Source: Ensifer canadensis
GTDB taxonomy: Bacteria > Pseudomonadota > Alphaproteobacteria > Rhizobiales > Rhizobiaceae
Reading direction: 5' to 3'
Length of the DNA stretch: 64,000 nt
Assembly (NCBI RefSeq): GCF_017488845.2
Contig: NZ_CP083371.1
Span: 868,001 to 932,000 of the forward strand
In this document: positions 28,930-38,001 of the stretch, piece after piece
Layout of the letters: every line of letters begins with the position of its first letter
Position numbering within the stretch: position 1 is the first letter of the stretch
Notes under the pieces: generated by a model
Database searches by the model: none
Seen by the model: only the letters and a program-made list of their open reading frames with translations
Told to the model about the DNA's origin: nothing
Made by a program: the position numbers and the translations under genes

Positions 28930-29400
28930 ACCGATGCCGGACCGCATGGTGGACGCTGGCCTTCTGGCTTACATCTTGGTCTCGAAGTTCGACGACCATC
29001 TGCCGCTGTGTGATCGGACAAGTTCTATCAATTCACTATGCACGACCAGGGCCCCGCTTCTGTTCGTGGTCGGCCACGCTGCCACAAGATGCGAACTAAA
29101 CAGGTGGATGGCACGTCGTTCCGTGCTCTAAGCGACGTCGGCAGACGCGTGCTCAGTCAACTTTCGTCCCTGCTCGGGACATCGCATTCGACATGCCTGC
29201 GTTTCCGCGTCGGACGAGACTTGATCAAACGAACGCTTTCTTTTCATAATTGGCAAGCTGAGGCCGCTCAGGCAGCGTAATTCAGGACATGAGCGCGTCG
29301 ATTTCGCTGCGAGCCATCGTGAGTGCTTGCGTGTGATGGTCTGGGGCCTGATGGCCCCGTTCGACGCTGTTGGAGTCGAGCTCGATGCGGCTGCCGGAGC
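28930..29400. pseudogene. IS66 transposase fragments in both orientations
   Basis: On the plus strand, 28940-29005 reads DAGLLAYILVSKFDDHLPL, an internal IS66 TnpC segment. On the minus strand, about 29400-29360 reads RIELDSNSVERG, the conserved TnpC D-S-N-x-V-E-R motif, followed by an unrelated tail. Nothing else in 28857-29640 is recognisable as a gene. The stretch looks like a collapsed insertion-sequence site. Confidence 0.55.
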
Positions 29401-29551
29401 ATCATAACCGATGCCCGGCCTCGCAAACTATAAGCTCGGCAGGAAGACATGCCCTGTCGGGAGGGATTGCCCGTTCTAAATTAGGAATGAACTTGAATGG
29501 CAAAACGCGGGTGTATGGCCTGTGTGCAGCCGCGCAGGCGGGCAGTTACGG

Positions 29552-29579
29552 CTTGACGATAACCCCATCCGCGTATAGT
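29552..29579 (+). promoter_or_regulatory. candidate sigma-70 promoter
   Basis: CTTGAC at 29552-29557 and TATAGT at 29574-29579, 16 bases apart, lie about 70 bp before ATG 29647. The hexamers fit the alphaproteobacterial CTTGAC/TATA-type pattern. There is no experimental support. Confidence 0.4.
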
Positions 29580-29646
29580 CAGATCCAACTCTTGCCGGAC
29601 GGTCCCCGCGGCCTATGGTCAGGCAAATCGCCAACGGAAGCATGAT

Positions 29647-31158
29647 ATGTTCGAGACTGAAGCAGTTGACTTTCCAGAAGAAAATCTGGGTCACCTCGCA
29701 ACCGATCTTGTGAGGCTTACCCGTGATAAGCTGGAGTCTGCCGAAGTCACCGTGATCGTGGCGTCGGGGCCGAAAGGGGCCGATTTGCTTGAGCGAACCA
29801 TCGCCGAAACAACCCGCGGCCCCATCTTGGCGCTTTACGATTCTGCCCAATATGCAGTGGCGCGCGATATGGATAGCTTTCGCCTGCCGTCTTCCAGTCT
29901 TGCTGCCTGGAAGGCCGACGCTGCAATGCTGCTGTTGCTATATCGGAAACATCGCCGCCGCATCGTTTTTGTGTCGCTGGCCGCAGCTCAGGCAGAGCCG
30001 GAGCAATTCTGGTCCAAGGTGATCAGCCATTTCAAGATTGCCGACGACACAGTGCCCGTCGCGGCGTTGCCGTCTTGTACGCAAGCCCGGAAGGCATGGC
30101 ACACGGTTCTGGCGCATCAGGCGGTTTCTGCCGATGCAGAGGCGCAAGCACTAGATTTTGAACTGGAAGCGGCTGCGTTGCCGTTGGAGCTCAAGAGCTT
30201 CGACAGCGATTCCGCATTTGCCGAAATCAGCGAGATGATCACAGGCAGAGAGGGCGCCGAGTCCGAGCGCCAGAACCAGCTGGCGCGGTTCGAGGCATCC
30301 TTGCCGACAGAGGCCACTGAAATTGCGGCGGTGAAACAGCGTCTCGTCTTGCTTGGTGCCGAACGTGATCTGCTGCTACAACAGTTGTCCGATATGGAGG
30401 ATGCTTTTCTCGATCAACTGCCGGCAGCCGGTGCCGACAGTGATATCCTAGTGAAAAATGGCGTAGAGGGAATCGACCAGGCAGCATCGATCCTGCCCGA
30501 CACCGCCGCGCGGCAACGGCATACGCGAGGGGAACGTGCATTGCTGCTCGATCAGCTATCCGAAATGGAAGCTGTCCTCGTTGATCAGCAGCGGACGATC
30601 TCCGAACAGCGGGATAGCATCGCCAAGGTACGTGACGAAGCCAAGGCGGCCGGTCGCCTGGTAACGTTGCTACAGGCAAGGCTGGTGGACGAAGAAATGC
30701 AGCGCGCGTCCGCCAAGACAAAGCCTTCCATGGACCAGAGCGCTGCCTTGGGTTTCCTTGATGTTCCGGCCCATATCGGTGAAACCATTCATGCGCTCCT
30801 CAACAACTCTGCATGGAACAAGTTGCCGGCAATGCTGCGTCGCCGCTGGCAGATGCGCGTCCTGAAAGCGTCCGGCCTGGTCGATCCGGCGTGGTATCTG
30901 GAACATCACAAGGATGTCGCTGAGGCGAATGTCGACCCGCTCAAACATTATATGGAACACGGCGCAAAAGAAGGGCGCGCGTCCAATCCCAGCTTCGCTG
31001 AGAAACATGCGCGCATGCTCACTGAAACGGGCCTCTTTGATCCCGTGTGGTATCTGAGATACTATAAGGATGTGGCAGAGGTGAAGATGGACCCGGTAAG
31101 GCACTATATCGAGCATGGGGCAAAAGAGGGGCGGGCGCCGAACGCAGGCTATCTCTAG
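29647..31158 (+). CDS. coiled-coil protein ending in two W-Y-L/H-Y/E-G-R repeats
   Basis: A 503-residue protein with no catalytic motif that I recognise. Residues 1-190 are a mixed alpha/beta domain (VTVIVASGPKGADLLERTI; RRIVFVSLAAAQ). Residues 195-365 are largely coiled coil, with a repeated LLLQQLSDMEDAFLDQL / LLLDQLSEMEAVLVDQQ unit. The C-terminus has two tandem repeats, VDPAWYLEHHKDVAEA and FDPVWYLRYYKDVAEV, each followed by D-P-x-x-H-Y-x-E-H-G-A-K-E-G-R-A. The same repeat occurs in the GT at 24712. GGA lies before ATG. It may be a scaffold or a chain-length-type factor; this is inferred. Confidence 0.65.
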   Translation: MFETEAVDFPEENLGHLATDLVRLTRDKLESAEVTVIVASGPKGADLLERTIAETTRGPILALYDSAQYAVARDMDSFRLPSSSLAAWKADAAMLLLLYRKHRRRIVFVSLAAAQAEPEQFWSKVISHFKIADDTVPVAALPSCTQARKAWHTVLAHQAVSADAEAQALDFELEAAALPLELKSFDSDSAFAEISEMITGREGAESERQNQLARFEASLPTEATEIAAVKQRLVLLGAERDLLLQQLSDMEDAFLDQLPAAGADSDILVKNGVEGIDQAASILPDTAARQRHTRGERALLLDQLSEMEAVLVDQQRTISEQRDSIAKVRDEAKAAGRLVTLLQARLVDEEMQRASAKTKPSMDQSAALGFLDVPAHIGETIHALLNNSAWNKLPAMLRRRWQMRVLKASGLVDPAWYLEHHKDVAEANVDPLKHYMEHGAKEGRASNPSFAEKHARMLTETGLFDPVWYLRYYKDVAEVKMDPVRHYIEHGAKEGRAPNAGYL

Positions 31159-31594
31159 CATCTTCCCGCCGACCTCGTGAAGCGTACCAGTGGTGCGAGA
31201 CACGCACGTGGACCGGTTTGTCTTTCGTTGATGGTGCCAACTCCCTAACCAATTGGATTGGGAGGCTATCGTTGCCAAGAATCCGCGCGTCACTTCATTG
31301 ACAACGTTTTTTACGTGGAAGTCGGCCACTAGCGAACTGATTGTTGGCGAAATTCAGAGACCAGCGAGCAATTGCCGACGACGCGCCGCCTGACTTTCCA
31401 TCTCGCCGAAGCAAGATAAACAGCGAGGATAGCTGAAACGCCGTCGCTCGTTTGGCTCGCGAAATCGGAATGAAAAGTTGAATTTTCTCGGTTGTATGAT
31501 CGAGGGCGGTTTTGATGAAGACGAGCAGCTTCAGCGAACCCCAAATCCTCGCCGACGACAACCTCACCGCTTTCCTCCGCCCGGCACGATCGCG
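31159..31594. other. non-coding or decayed stretch
   Basis: No gene can be supported here. At 31512 a short frame starts MKTSSFSEPQIL, which looks like the N-terminus of an IS3-family OrfA, but nothing of the family follows. The segment directly abuts the phosphomannomutase remnant. Confidence 0.4.
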
Positions 31595-31738
31595 AAGAAG
31601 AGCGATGTTGAAGGGCTGTGCGTCTCGTTCAGCGCCGGGTGTATCGTGCATCTTCGCCCCTGCGGCAATGCGCCGGAGATGTGCTGCTATGTCGAGGCGG
31701 GGAAGACGCAGCCGCAAATCTTCGATCCCGGGGGCTAG
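31595..31738 (+). pseudogene. phosphomannomutase C-terminal remnant
   Basis: The frame ending with TAG at 31736-31738 encodes KKSDVEGLCVSFSAG and IVHLRPCGNAPEMCCYVEAG. Phosphomannomutase/phosphoglucomutase C-termini read D-G-L-R-V-x-F ... I-V-H-L-R-P-S-G-N-A-P-E-x-R-C-Y-x-E-A, so the phosphate-binding loop is recognisable, with Ser and Arg replaced by Cys. The rest of the enzyme is missing. It sits just upstream of manC, the order seen when the two genes work together for GDP-mannose. Confidence 0.7.
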
Positions 31739-31839
31739 ACCTGATCCGCTGCCGCGTGCAGACAGCACATCCGACAAATTCTAGCGACAACCTTTGACGC
31801 CCCCTTGACGATCGGGGCAATGAACTGGAGGCTTTTTTC

Positions 31840-33267
31840 ATGACGAGCAAGATTATCCCCGTGATCATGGCAGGCGGCAAGGGTACACGGCTGTGGCCAC
31901 TGTCGCGCGCAACGGCGCCGAAGCAATTCATCCAGTTCGTCGGCGACCGCTCGTTGTTCCAGGCGACGTTGTTGCGAGTCTCCGATCCCGCACTCTACGA
32001 GTTGCCGATCGTCATCACCAATGACGATTTCCGCTTTCTGGCTGCCGAACAGGCCCGTGAGATCGGCGTTGGGCTGTCGGCTACGCTGCTCGAGCCGATG
32101 GCGCGCAACACCGCCGCCGCCGCTGCCGCCGCCGCCGCCTTCATTGCTAAAAAATTCGGCGACGACGCCCTGCTTCTGGTGCTTGCCTCCGACCACGAGA
32201 TCACCGCAGACGCCAACTATGTTGAGGCCATCCGGATCGCGCAGAAGACGGCCGCATCCGGCAAGCTCGTCACCTTCGGCATCACCCCGACCAAGCCCGC
32301 TACGGGCTATGGCTATATCGAGATGGGCGACAAACTTTCCAACGGCGCAGCCAAGGTGAAGCGCTTCATCGAGAAGCCGGCTCTTGCAGAAGCAGAGAAG
32401 ATGTTGGCCACCGGCGGCTTTGTCTGGAATTCAGGCTTTTTCATGTTCAAGGCAGCGGATGTGCTGCAGGAACTGTCTGTGCATGCGCCGGATGTTGAGC
32501 TGGCTGCTACGCAGGCCGTCGCCAAGGCCGCCAGTGATCTCGACTTCATTCGCCTCGAAGCGGATGCTTTTGCCGCAAGCCCGGACATTTCTATTGACTA
32601 CGCGATTATGGAAAAGACCGCTAACGCCGCCGTCGTGCCAGCCTCCTTCATCTGGTCTGACATGGGCAGCTGGGATGCAGTGTGGAAGGGGGGAATTCAG
32701 GACAAGGCCGGCAATGTTGCTTCCGGTAATGCGACGCTAATCAACACAAAAAATTCGCTGGTCATCTCGCGCCATAGCCATCTGGCGGTGCAGGGCCTGG
32801 AAGGCGTCGCAGTCATTGCCAGTGAGGATGCGGTCTATGTCGGCCGCCTTGAGGATAGCCAGAACGTCGGAACGCTGGTGAAGCAGCTTGCCGCCGCCAA
32901 ATCGACTGCGGCACTGACCGTGACGCATCCGACATCCTACCGACCGTGGGGCGGCTATACATCGATCCTGACCGGCGACCGTTTTCAGGTGAAGAGGCTG
33001 TTTGTAACGCCGGGCAAGAAGCTTTCGTTGCAGAAGCACCATCACCGCTCGGAACACTGGATCTGCGTGAAGGGTACGGCTGAAGTGACCGTCGGCGATC
33101 AGGTGAAAATGATATGCGAGAATGAATCCGTCTACATTCCGCAGGGCGAAGTTCACCGTCTAGCGAATCCCGGTAAGATCATGCTGGAGATGATCGAGGT
33201 ACAGACGGGATCGTATCTCGGGGAGGATGACATCATCCGTATCGTCGACGAATTCGGACGAGGTTGA
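31840..33267 (+). CDS. manC: mannose-1-phosphate guanylyltransferase / mannose-6-phosphate isomerase
   Basis: Bifunctional type II PMI-GMP (ManC, also called NoeJ in symbiotic clusters) that makes GDP-mannose. The 475-residue product begins with the nucleotide-binding MAGGKGTRLWPLSR. It contains LVLASDHEI, RFIEKPALAEA and FIWSDMGSWDAVW, and ends in a cupin domain with KKLSLQKHHHRSEHW and VYIPQGEVHRLANPG. Full length. GDP-mannose feeds gmd/fcl encoded on the other strand. An alanine-rich GCC repeat run near 32115-32150 encodes a stretch of alanines. Confidence 0.95.
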   Translation: MTSKIIPVIMAGGKGTRLWPLSRATAPKQFIQFVGDRSLFQATLLRVSDPALYELPIVITNDDFRFLAAEQAREIGVGLSATLLEPMARNTAAAAAAAAAFIAKKFGDDALLLVLASDHEITADANYVEAIRIAQKTAASGKLVTFGITPTKPATGYGYIEMGDKLSNGAAKVKRFIEKPALAEAEKMLATGGFVWNSGFFMFKAADVLQELSVHAPDVELAATQAVAKAASDLDFIRLEADAFAASPDISIDYAIMEKTANAAVVPASFIWSDMGSWDAVWKGGIQDKAGNVASGNATLINTKNSLVISRHSHLAVQGLEGVAVIASEDAVYVGRLEDSQNVGTLVKQLAAAKSTAALTVTHPTSYRPWGGYTSILTGDRFQVKRLFVTPGKKLSLQKHHHRSEHWICVKGTAEVTVGDQVKMICENESVYIPQGEVHRLANPGKIMLEMIEVQTGSYLGEDDIIRIVDEFGRG

Positions 33268-33416
33268 AGGCTTGGGCTGACTGACCAGTGTCGTCAGCTC
33301 TCGCGCAACGCGACGACCGGAGATCGAAATGTCAGGGATTTCGACCGTGTACTGGACATCCCAAACCGGAGAACCTATAGACGCACAGTAAGTTTGCCAG
33401 CTTTTCGGTAGCATGA

Positions 33417-34088
33417 ATGTCTCAGACGCAAATCACCGCTCTTATCCCGCTTCGAGGTGGATCCAAGAGCATTCCGGATAAGAACATCAAGACGCTTGCC
33501 GATCGTCCCCTTTGCGCGTGGGTGTTGAAGGCGGCTTGCGATTGCGACGCCATCGGCAGCGTGTATGTGTCGACCGACAGCGACAAAATACGGCAGGTCG
33601 TCGAAGGGCTGGGTCTCCCAGTCACGGTGATTGATCGCCCGCAGCAACTGGCGCAGGACCATTCGTCAACCGAAGACGTGATGATGCATTTCGCATCCGT
33701 CGTGCCATTCGAAACGCTGGTTACCATTCAAGCAACGTCTCCCCTTCTTGAAGGCCGTGACCTCGATAAAGCCTTGAAGCTTTTCGAGGCTGGCAGTTAT
33801 GACAGTATGCTTTCTGCTGTAAGACTAAAGCGATTCTTTTGGAATGATGATTTCACGCCAGTGAATTACGACCCACTACATCGCCCACGGCGGCAGGTCT
33901 TTGATGGAATATTGATGGAAAACGGCGCGTTTTACGTCACGACACGCCGAATGCTGGAAACGAGCAAATGTCGTCTGGGCGGAAAGACAGCTGTGTATGA
34001 AATGGGCGAACACACAGCGGTGGAAATAGACGAGCCCGAAGATTGGGTTTTAGTGGAACGCGTTCTGCAAAAGCGAGGTTTGAGATGA
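33417..34088 (+). CDS. CMP-nonulosonate (acylneuraminate) cytidylyltransferase
   Basis: Activates a sialic-acid-like sugar with CTP to the CMP form used by transferases. The 223-residue product has the family's N-terminal IPLRGGSKSIPDKNIKTLAD and STDSDKIR. Later it has QATSPLLEGRDLDKALKLF, FDGILMENGAFYVTTRRML and the C-terminal VEIDEPEDWVLVERVL. Whether the substrate is pseudaminic, legionaminic or another nonulosonic acid cannot be told. It overlaps the next gene (a NeuB-type synthase fusion) as ATGA, so synthesis and activation are coupled. Confidence 0.88.
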   Translation: MSQTQITALIPLRGGSKSIPDKNIKTLADRPLCAWVLKAACDCDAIGSVYVSTDSDKIRQVVEGLGLPVTVIDRPQQLAQDHSSTEDVMMHFASVVPFETLVTIQATSPLLEGRDLDKALKLFEAGSYDSMLSAVRLKRFFWNDDFTPVNYDPLHRPRRQVFDGILMENGAFYVTTRRMLETSKCRLGGKTAVYEMGEHTAVEIDEPEDWVLVERVLQKRGLR

Positions 34089-36397
34089 TTACCCTCAAAA
34101 ACTACTCCAAGTTTGTGGTTTTCGTCGAAGATAGTATGTCGCTTGCGTTGAATAAGATCAGCGAGAACAAGAGCCGTATCATATTCGTCGTAACGAGCGG
34201 CGGTCACCTTGAAGGTGTTCTCACGGACGGCGATGTGCGTCGTTGGCTCGTCAGTTCCAACGAGATCAATCTGGATGTCAGCGTTTCCAAGGTGATGAAC
34301 CGGAATTACGCCTCGGTGGCCCATGACGCGCCGCGGGAGAAGGTCATGGCGATGTTGACGCCTTCTATCCTCGCGCTGCCCATGGTGGATGACAATCACC
34401 GTCTGGTGGGAGTCACGCTGCCCAGAACGCTGCGGCTCGACGTCGGTGCGCGTGCGATCGCCGAAGATGCGCCATGCTTCATCATCGCGGAAATCGGGAA
34501 CAATCACAATGGAAGCCTGGAGGCTGCGATCAACCTGATCGATCTCGCGGCTAACGCCGGCGTGGATTGCGCCAAGTTCCAGATGCGCGACATGAAGACG
34601 CTGTATCACAAGCACGAGAAGCACGGCGATGCCGGTGAGGATCTGGGCGCGCAATACACACTCGACCTGCTCGCCAAGTTCCAGCTCAGCGACGACGATC
34701 TCTATCGGGCCTTCGACCATTGCGCAAAACGTGGACTGGAGCCGATGTGCACCCCTTGGGACGAGGCTAGCCTCGAGAAGCTGGAGGCATACGGCGTGCC
34801 GGGTTATAAGGTCGCGTCCGCGGACTTTACCAACCACGCGCTGCTGTCGCAGATCGCTTCCAAGCAAAAGCCGATGTTGTGCTCGACCGGCATGTCCACC
34901 GAAGCGGAGATCAGCGAAAGCGTTCGGCATCTCGAATTCGTGGGCGCGCCCTATGTGCTCCTGCACTGCAACTCGACATATCCCACTCCGGACAAGGACG
35001 TGAATCTGCGTTACATGCAGCATCTGCGGGGCCTTAGCCGCGGCTTGGTCGGCTACTCCGGCCATGAGCGCGGGATCCATGTGCCGATTGCTGCCGTTGC
35101 TCTCGGCGCTAAGGTCATCGAGAAGCACTTCACCACGGACCGGGGGATGGAAGGCAACGATCACAAGGTCAGCATCCTGCCAGATGAGCTGACCGCCATG
35201 GTTCAGGCGATCCGTCAGATTGAAGTAGCAATGGGTACGGAGGAGGCGCGCACGATATCGCAAGGCGAGCTCATGAATCGCGAAGTCCTGGCCAAGAGCC
35301 TCGTAGCCGGCCAGGACATCCCGGCCGGCGTCGAGATCACCGAGGCAATGCTTGACACGAAGAGCCCCGGCAAAGGTCTTCAGCCGAACCGGCTGCGAGA
35401 TCTCGTGGGCCACAAACTTAGCGCTGGAAAGGTGAAAGGGGATTTCTTCTTCGAAAGCGATATTTCCAGCATGGGCGTGACGGCGCGCAACTACTCCTTC
35501 GATGCGCGATGGGGTATTCCCGTGCGCTATCACGACTTCGACAAGCTGCTTTCCATGTCGAACATGGACCTCGTCGAAATCCATCTGTCCTACAAGGACA
35601 TGAATGAGGATTTTCACAAGTACATACCGGAACCGCTGGACCTCGGATTGGTCATCCACGCCCCCGAACTGTTTGCCGGCGACCATACGCTGGACCTGTG
35701 CACCAGCGACGAGGACTACCGCCGTCATTCGGTCAAGGAACTCGCCCGCGTAGCGGAACTGACGCGAAAGCTTGCTCCTTACTTTAAGAAGACCGAACGC
35801 CCGTGTATCGTCGCGAACGTGGGTGGGTTCACGCACCACGGGCACCTGAGCCGCATGGAGGCCATGGCGCTTTACGAAAAGGTCCATGCGAGCCTGCAGG
35901 AAATAGATCTGTCCGGCGTCGAGATCATTCCGCAGACCATGCCGCCCTATCCCTGGCACTTTGGCGGACAACAATTCCACAACATCTTCACGCACGGTGA
36001 CGAGATTGTGGAGTTCTGCGAAAAGTTCGGAATGCGGATCTGCCTCGATGTGTCGCATTCCAAGCTCTCGTGCAATCACCAAAAGGTTTCGCTGGCCAGC
36101 TTCCTGACCAAGGTCGCTCCCTACACCGCGCACTACCATATTGCCGACGCAAAGGGTGTCGATGGCGAGGGCCTGCAGATCGGTGAAGGCGAGATTGACT
36201 GGATGGAATTCTTCAGCATTTATAAAAAAGGTTCGCCGAACGCGACCTTCATCCCGGAAATCTGGCAGGGTCACAAAAATAATGGCGAAGGCGCGTGGAT
36301 CGCCTTGGAGCGTTTGGAGGAGTTTGCCAACGCCTCAGGTGCTGGTGCCAGCAATATATCCAATAATGTGCCTTATGAAAAAGCGCGTAATTATTAA
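34085..36397 (+). CDS. three-domain nonulosonate synthase: CBS pair, NeuB with SAF, and TIM-barrel isomerase-like domain
   Basis: A 770-residue fusion. The start at 34085 has GAGG seven bases upstream and overlaps the preceding stop. Residues 1-120 form a CBS-domain pair (GVLTDGDVRRWLV; LPMVDDNHRLVGV). Residues 128-400 are a NeuB-type PEP-condensing synthase (FIIAEIGNNHNGSLEAAINL; CTPWDEASLEKLEAYGVPGY; LHCNSTYPTP; GYSGHERG; EKHFTTDR). Residues 400-455 form an antifreeze-like SAF domain. Residues 475-755 are an AP-endonuclease-2-type sugar isomerase/epimerase barrel (VRYHDFDKLL; LDVSHSKLSCNH; YHIADAKGVDGEGLQIGEG). Nucleotide binding by CBS and an isomerase role are inferred. Confidence 0.88.
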   Translation: MITLKNYSKFVVFVEDSMSLALNKISENKSRIIFVVTSGGHLEGVLTDGDVRRWLVSSNEINLDVSVSKVMNRNYASVAHDAPREKVMAMLTPSILALPMVDDNHRLVGVTLPRTLRLDVGARAIAEDAPCFIIAEIGNNHNGSLEAAINLIDLAANAGVDCAKFQMRDMKTLYHKHEKHGDAGEDLGAQYTLDLLAKFQLSDDDLYRAFDHCAKRGLEPMCTPWDEASLEKLEAYGVPGYKVASADFTNHALLSQIASKQKPMLCSTGMSTEAEISESVRHLEFVGAPYVLLHCNSTYPTPDKDVNLRYMQHLRGLSRGLVGYSGHERGIHVPIAAVALGAKVIEKHFTTDRGMEGNDHKVSILPDELTAMVQAIRQIEVAMGTEEARTISQGELMNREVLAKSLVAGQDIPAGVEITEAMLDTKSPGKGLQPNRLRDLVGHKLSAGKVKGDFFFESDISSMGVTARNYSFDARWGIPVRYHDFDKLLSMSNMDLVEIHLSYKDMNEDFHKYIPEPLDLGLVIHAPELFAGDHTLDLCTSDEDYRRHSVKELARVAELTRKLAPYFKKTERPCIVANVGGFTHHGHLSRMEAMALYEKVHASLQEIDLSGVEIIPQTMPPYPWHFGGQQFHNIFTHGDEIVEFCEKFGMRICLDVSHSKLSCNHQKVSLASFLTKVAPYTAHYHIADAKGVDGEGLQIGEGEIDWMEFFSIYKKGSPNATFIPEIWQGHKNNGEGAWIALERLEEFANASGAGASNISNNVPYEKARNY

Positions 36398-36474
36398 TAT
36401 TACAGTTTATAATTAGCTCATATCAGTTGCGCGCCACGCGTCTTGGCCGCTTAGTTGGTTTCAGCGGAGATCTT

Positions 36475-38001
36475 ATGGACGTCTACGAAATTTTAAAGGA
36501 TTCTATTGGGAAGTCGAAAAATAACCTGCACTTCCTCAGCCATTTTGCAAACAGTCTCAGTAACGATTTCCCCGGCGAAGCTTCTGCGGTCACGAACTGG
36601 AAGGAAGCGGTCCAAAATCGCGACGGCGCCAATGAGCCAACCGTCAGTGATGCGCCCTTTGCGTGGGTAGGCCCTCATCGCGTCAACGAAGAGAAGCCCG
36701 TACAGGATTTCTTCGATCTGGTTCTCGCCGCTCAACAGCAGTTTTTCACCGCCGAAAACTATCGCTTTCTGGCGGAATATGGTGGCCGGCAAAGGGTGTT
36801 TTTGCACACGACGTCAATCGCCAGTGATGCGGGGCGAATGAAATCGCCTTTGCTGTCCGAATTCACGATACTGGTCTACAAATACTCGCAAAACACGGGT
36901 GCCCACCTCAATATCAAACGTCTCGAAACGATGTTCGAGAACCTCGCGATCTTGGATGTGAAGGATCTTTCTGCCGCATCCGCCTTCGACGGATGCTCGG
37001 GAAGACCCAACATTCTCATAAATACCATCCAGCCAGTAACGCTCTGGCCCGAGTTTGAAAACTTCATAAAAAGGGCCAACGAAAAAAACATAACGATCGT
37101 TTACTACTTCCATGAGGGCGATGACATCATCGGCCGGTTTGCGGCCGAGGAGAGCAGGTCTCTTTCGGCGTTCAGGGCGAGTTTGCCGCGCGCTCACTTC
37201 TTGTCGCTGACCAACGACCAGGAATTGGTTCTCCAGAAGCATTTCCCAGAAATATCCAGCGATAGACTGCATTTCCAAGGCAACGTTCTGTCTCACGATG
37301 ACTATGACTTTCCGCCGCGCGTGCTGAGCGGGGCGCAGCGATTTATGGTCGTCATAGGCTCAATTCAGCCCCGCAAGGGAATCGATTTTGTAAAGTGCCT
37401 GACCAGGGCGATCGAAAAAGCCGATCCCGATATGCATGTGCTGTGGCTTGGCCTGCCAAACAGGTATGAACCGTCGTATTGGCGCGACATTCCGAAAAAC
37501 CTTCACTTCATGGGCGACTTGTCCGGTGCAGCGCGCAAAGTCGTGTGTGCGAGAGCCGATGCCTTACTGATGCCGTCAGAAGTGGAGCCATTTTCATTTT
37601 CGGTTGCCGAGGCAATCATCGCGGGTCTGCCCATTGTTTTCCGTCCGGATCGCTGCGGGTTGCTCGAGCAGATCGAAGCAATGAAGGAGCACGCCAGCGC
37701 TTGCTTCGGCCTTGAAGAGATCACCGACGAAAGTGTCTCTTCGCTCCTCCAATTTCTCGATCGCTCCAGGGTCAACAAGACAAATACCCTGTCGGCGAAA
37801 GTCGAAGAAATTATGGAGCCAAATCGATATGCACACCGAATTCGCCGAAATTTGATGCGGATATTGAATACGCGTGCGACGCATGAAGTAGCAAGAAAAT
37901 CACCGCCGAAACCGTCGCCTTCAAAGTATTTTTCAGGTGACGGGTACGACAAAGAAAAAAGCACGAGTAAATGGCGCAAGGTTTTCGAGAGAAATAGATG
38001 A
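36475..38001 (+). CDS. family-4-type glycosyltransferase
   Basis: The 508-residue product (start 36475, with GGAGA five bases upstream; an earlier in-frame start at 36427 lacks a ribosome site) has a GT-B donor lobe beginning VVIGSIQPRKGIDFVKCL (about 300). The region DALLMPSEVEPFSFSVAEAI carries the E-x7-E-like donor motif, and GLPIVFRPDRCGL follows. The N-terminal 200 residues are unfamiliar. It follows the nonulosonate synthase by 77 bp and overlaps the next gene as ATGA, so it belongs to the same transcription unit. Confidence 0.78.
   Translation: MDVYEILKDSIGKSKNNLHFLSHFANSLSNDFPGEASAVTNWKEAVQNRDGANEPTVSDAPFAWVGPHRVNEEKPVQDFFDLVLAAQQQFFTAENYRFLAEYGGRQRVFLHTTSIASDAGRMKSPLLSEFTILVYKYSQNTGAHLNIKRLETMFENLAILDVKDLSAASAFDGCSGRPNILINTIQPVTLWPEFENFIKRANEKNITIVYYFHEGDDIIGRFAAEESRSLSAFRASLPRAHFLSLTNDQELVLQKHFPEISSDRLHFQGNVLSHDDYDFPPRVLSGAQRFMVVIGSIQPRKGIDFVKCLTRAIEKADPDMHVLWLGLPNRYEPSYWRDIPKNLHFMGDLSGAARKVVCARADALLMPSEVEPFSFSVAEAIIAGLPIVFRPDRCGLLEQIEAMKEHASACFGLEEITDESVSSLLQFLDRSRVNKTNTLSAKVEEIMEPNRYAHRIRRNLMRILNTRATHEVARKSPPKPSPSKYFSGDGYDKEKSTSKWRKVFERNR

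Noticed and set aside
33932..36274. 780-codon open frame on the minus strand
   Set aside because: It is antisense to the CBS-NeuB-barrel gene, whose motifs are unmistakable; the antisense product has no recognisable domain and arises from GC-rich codon usage.
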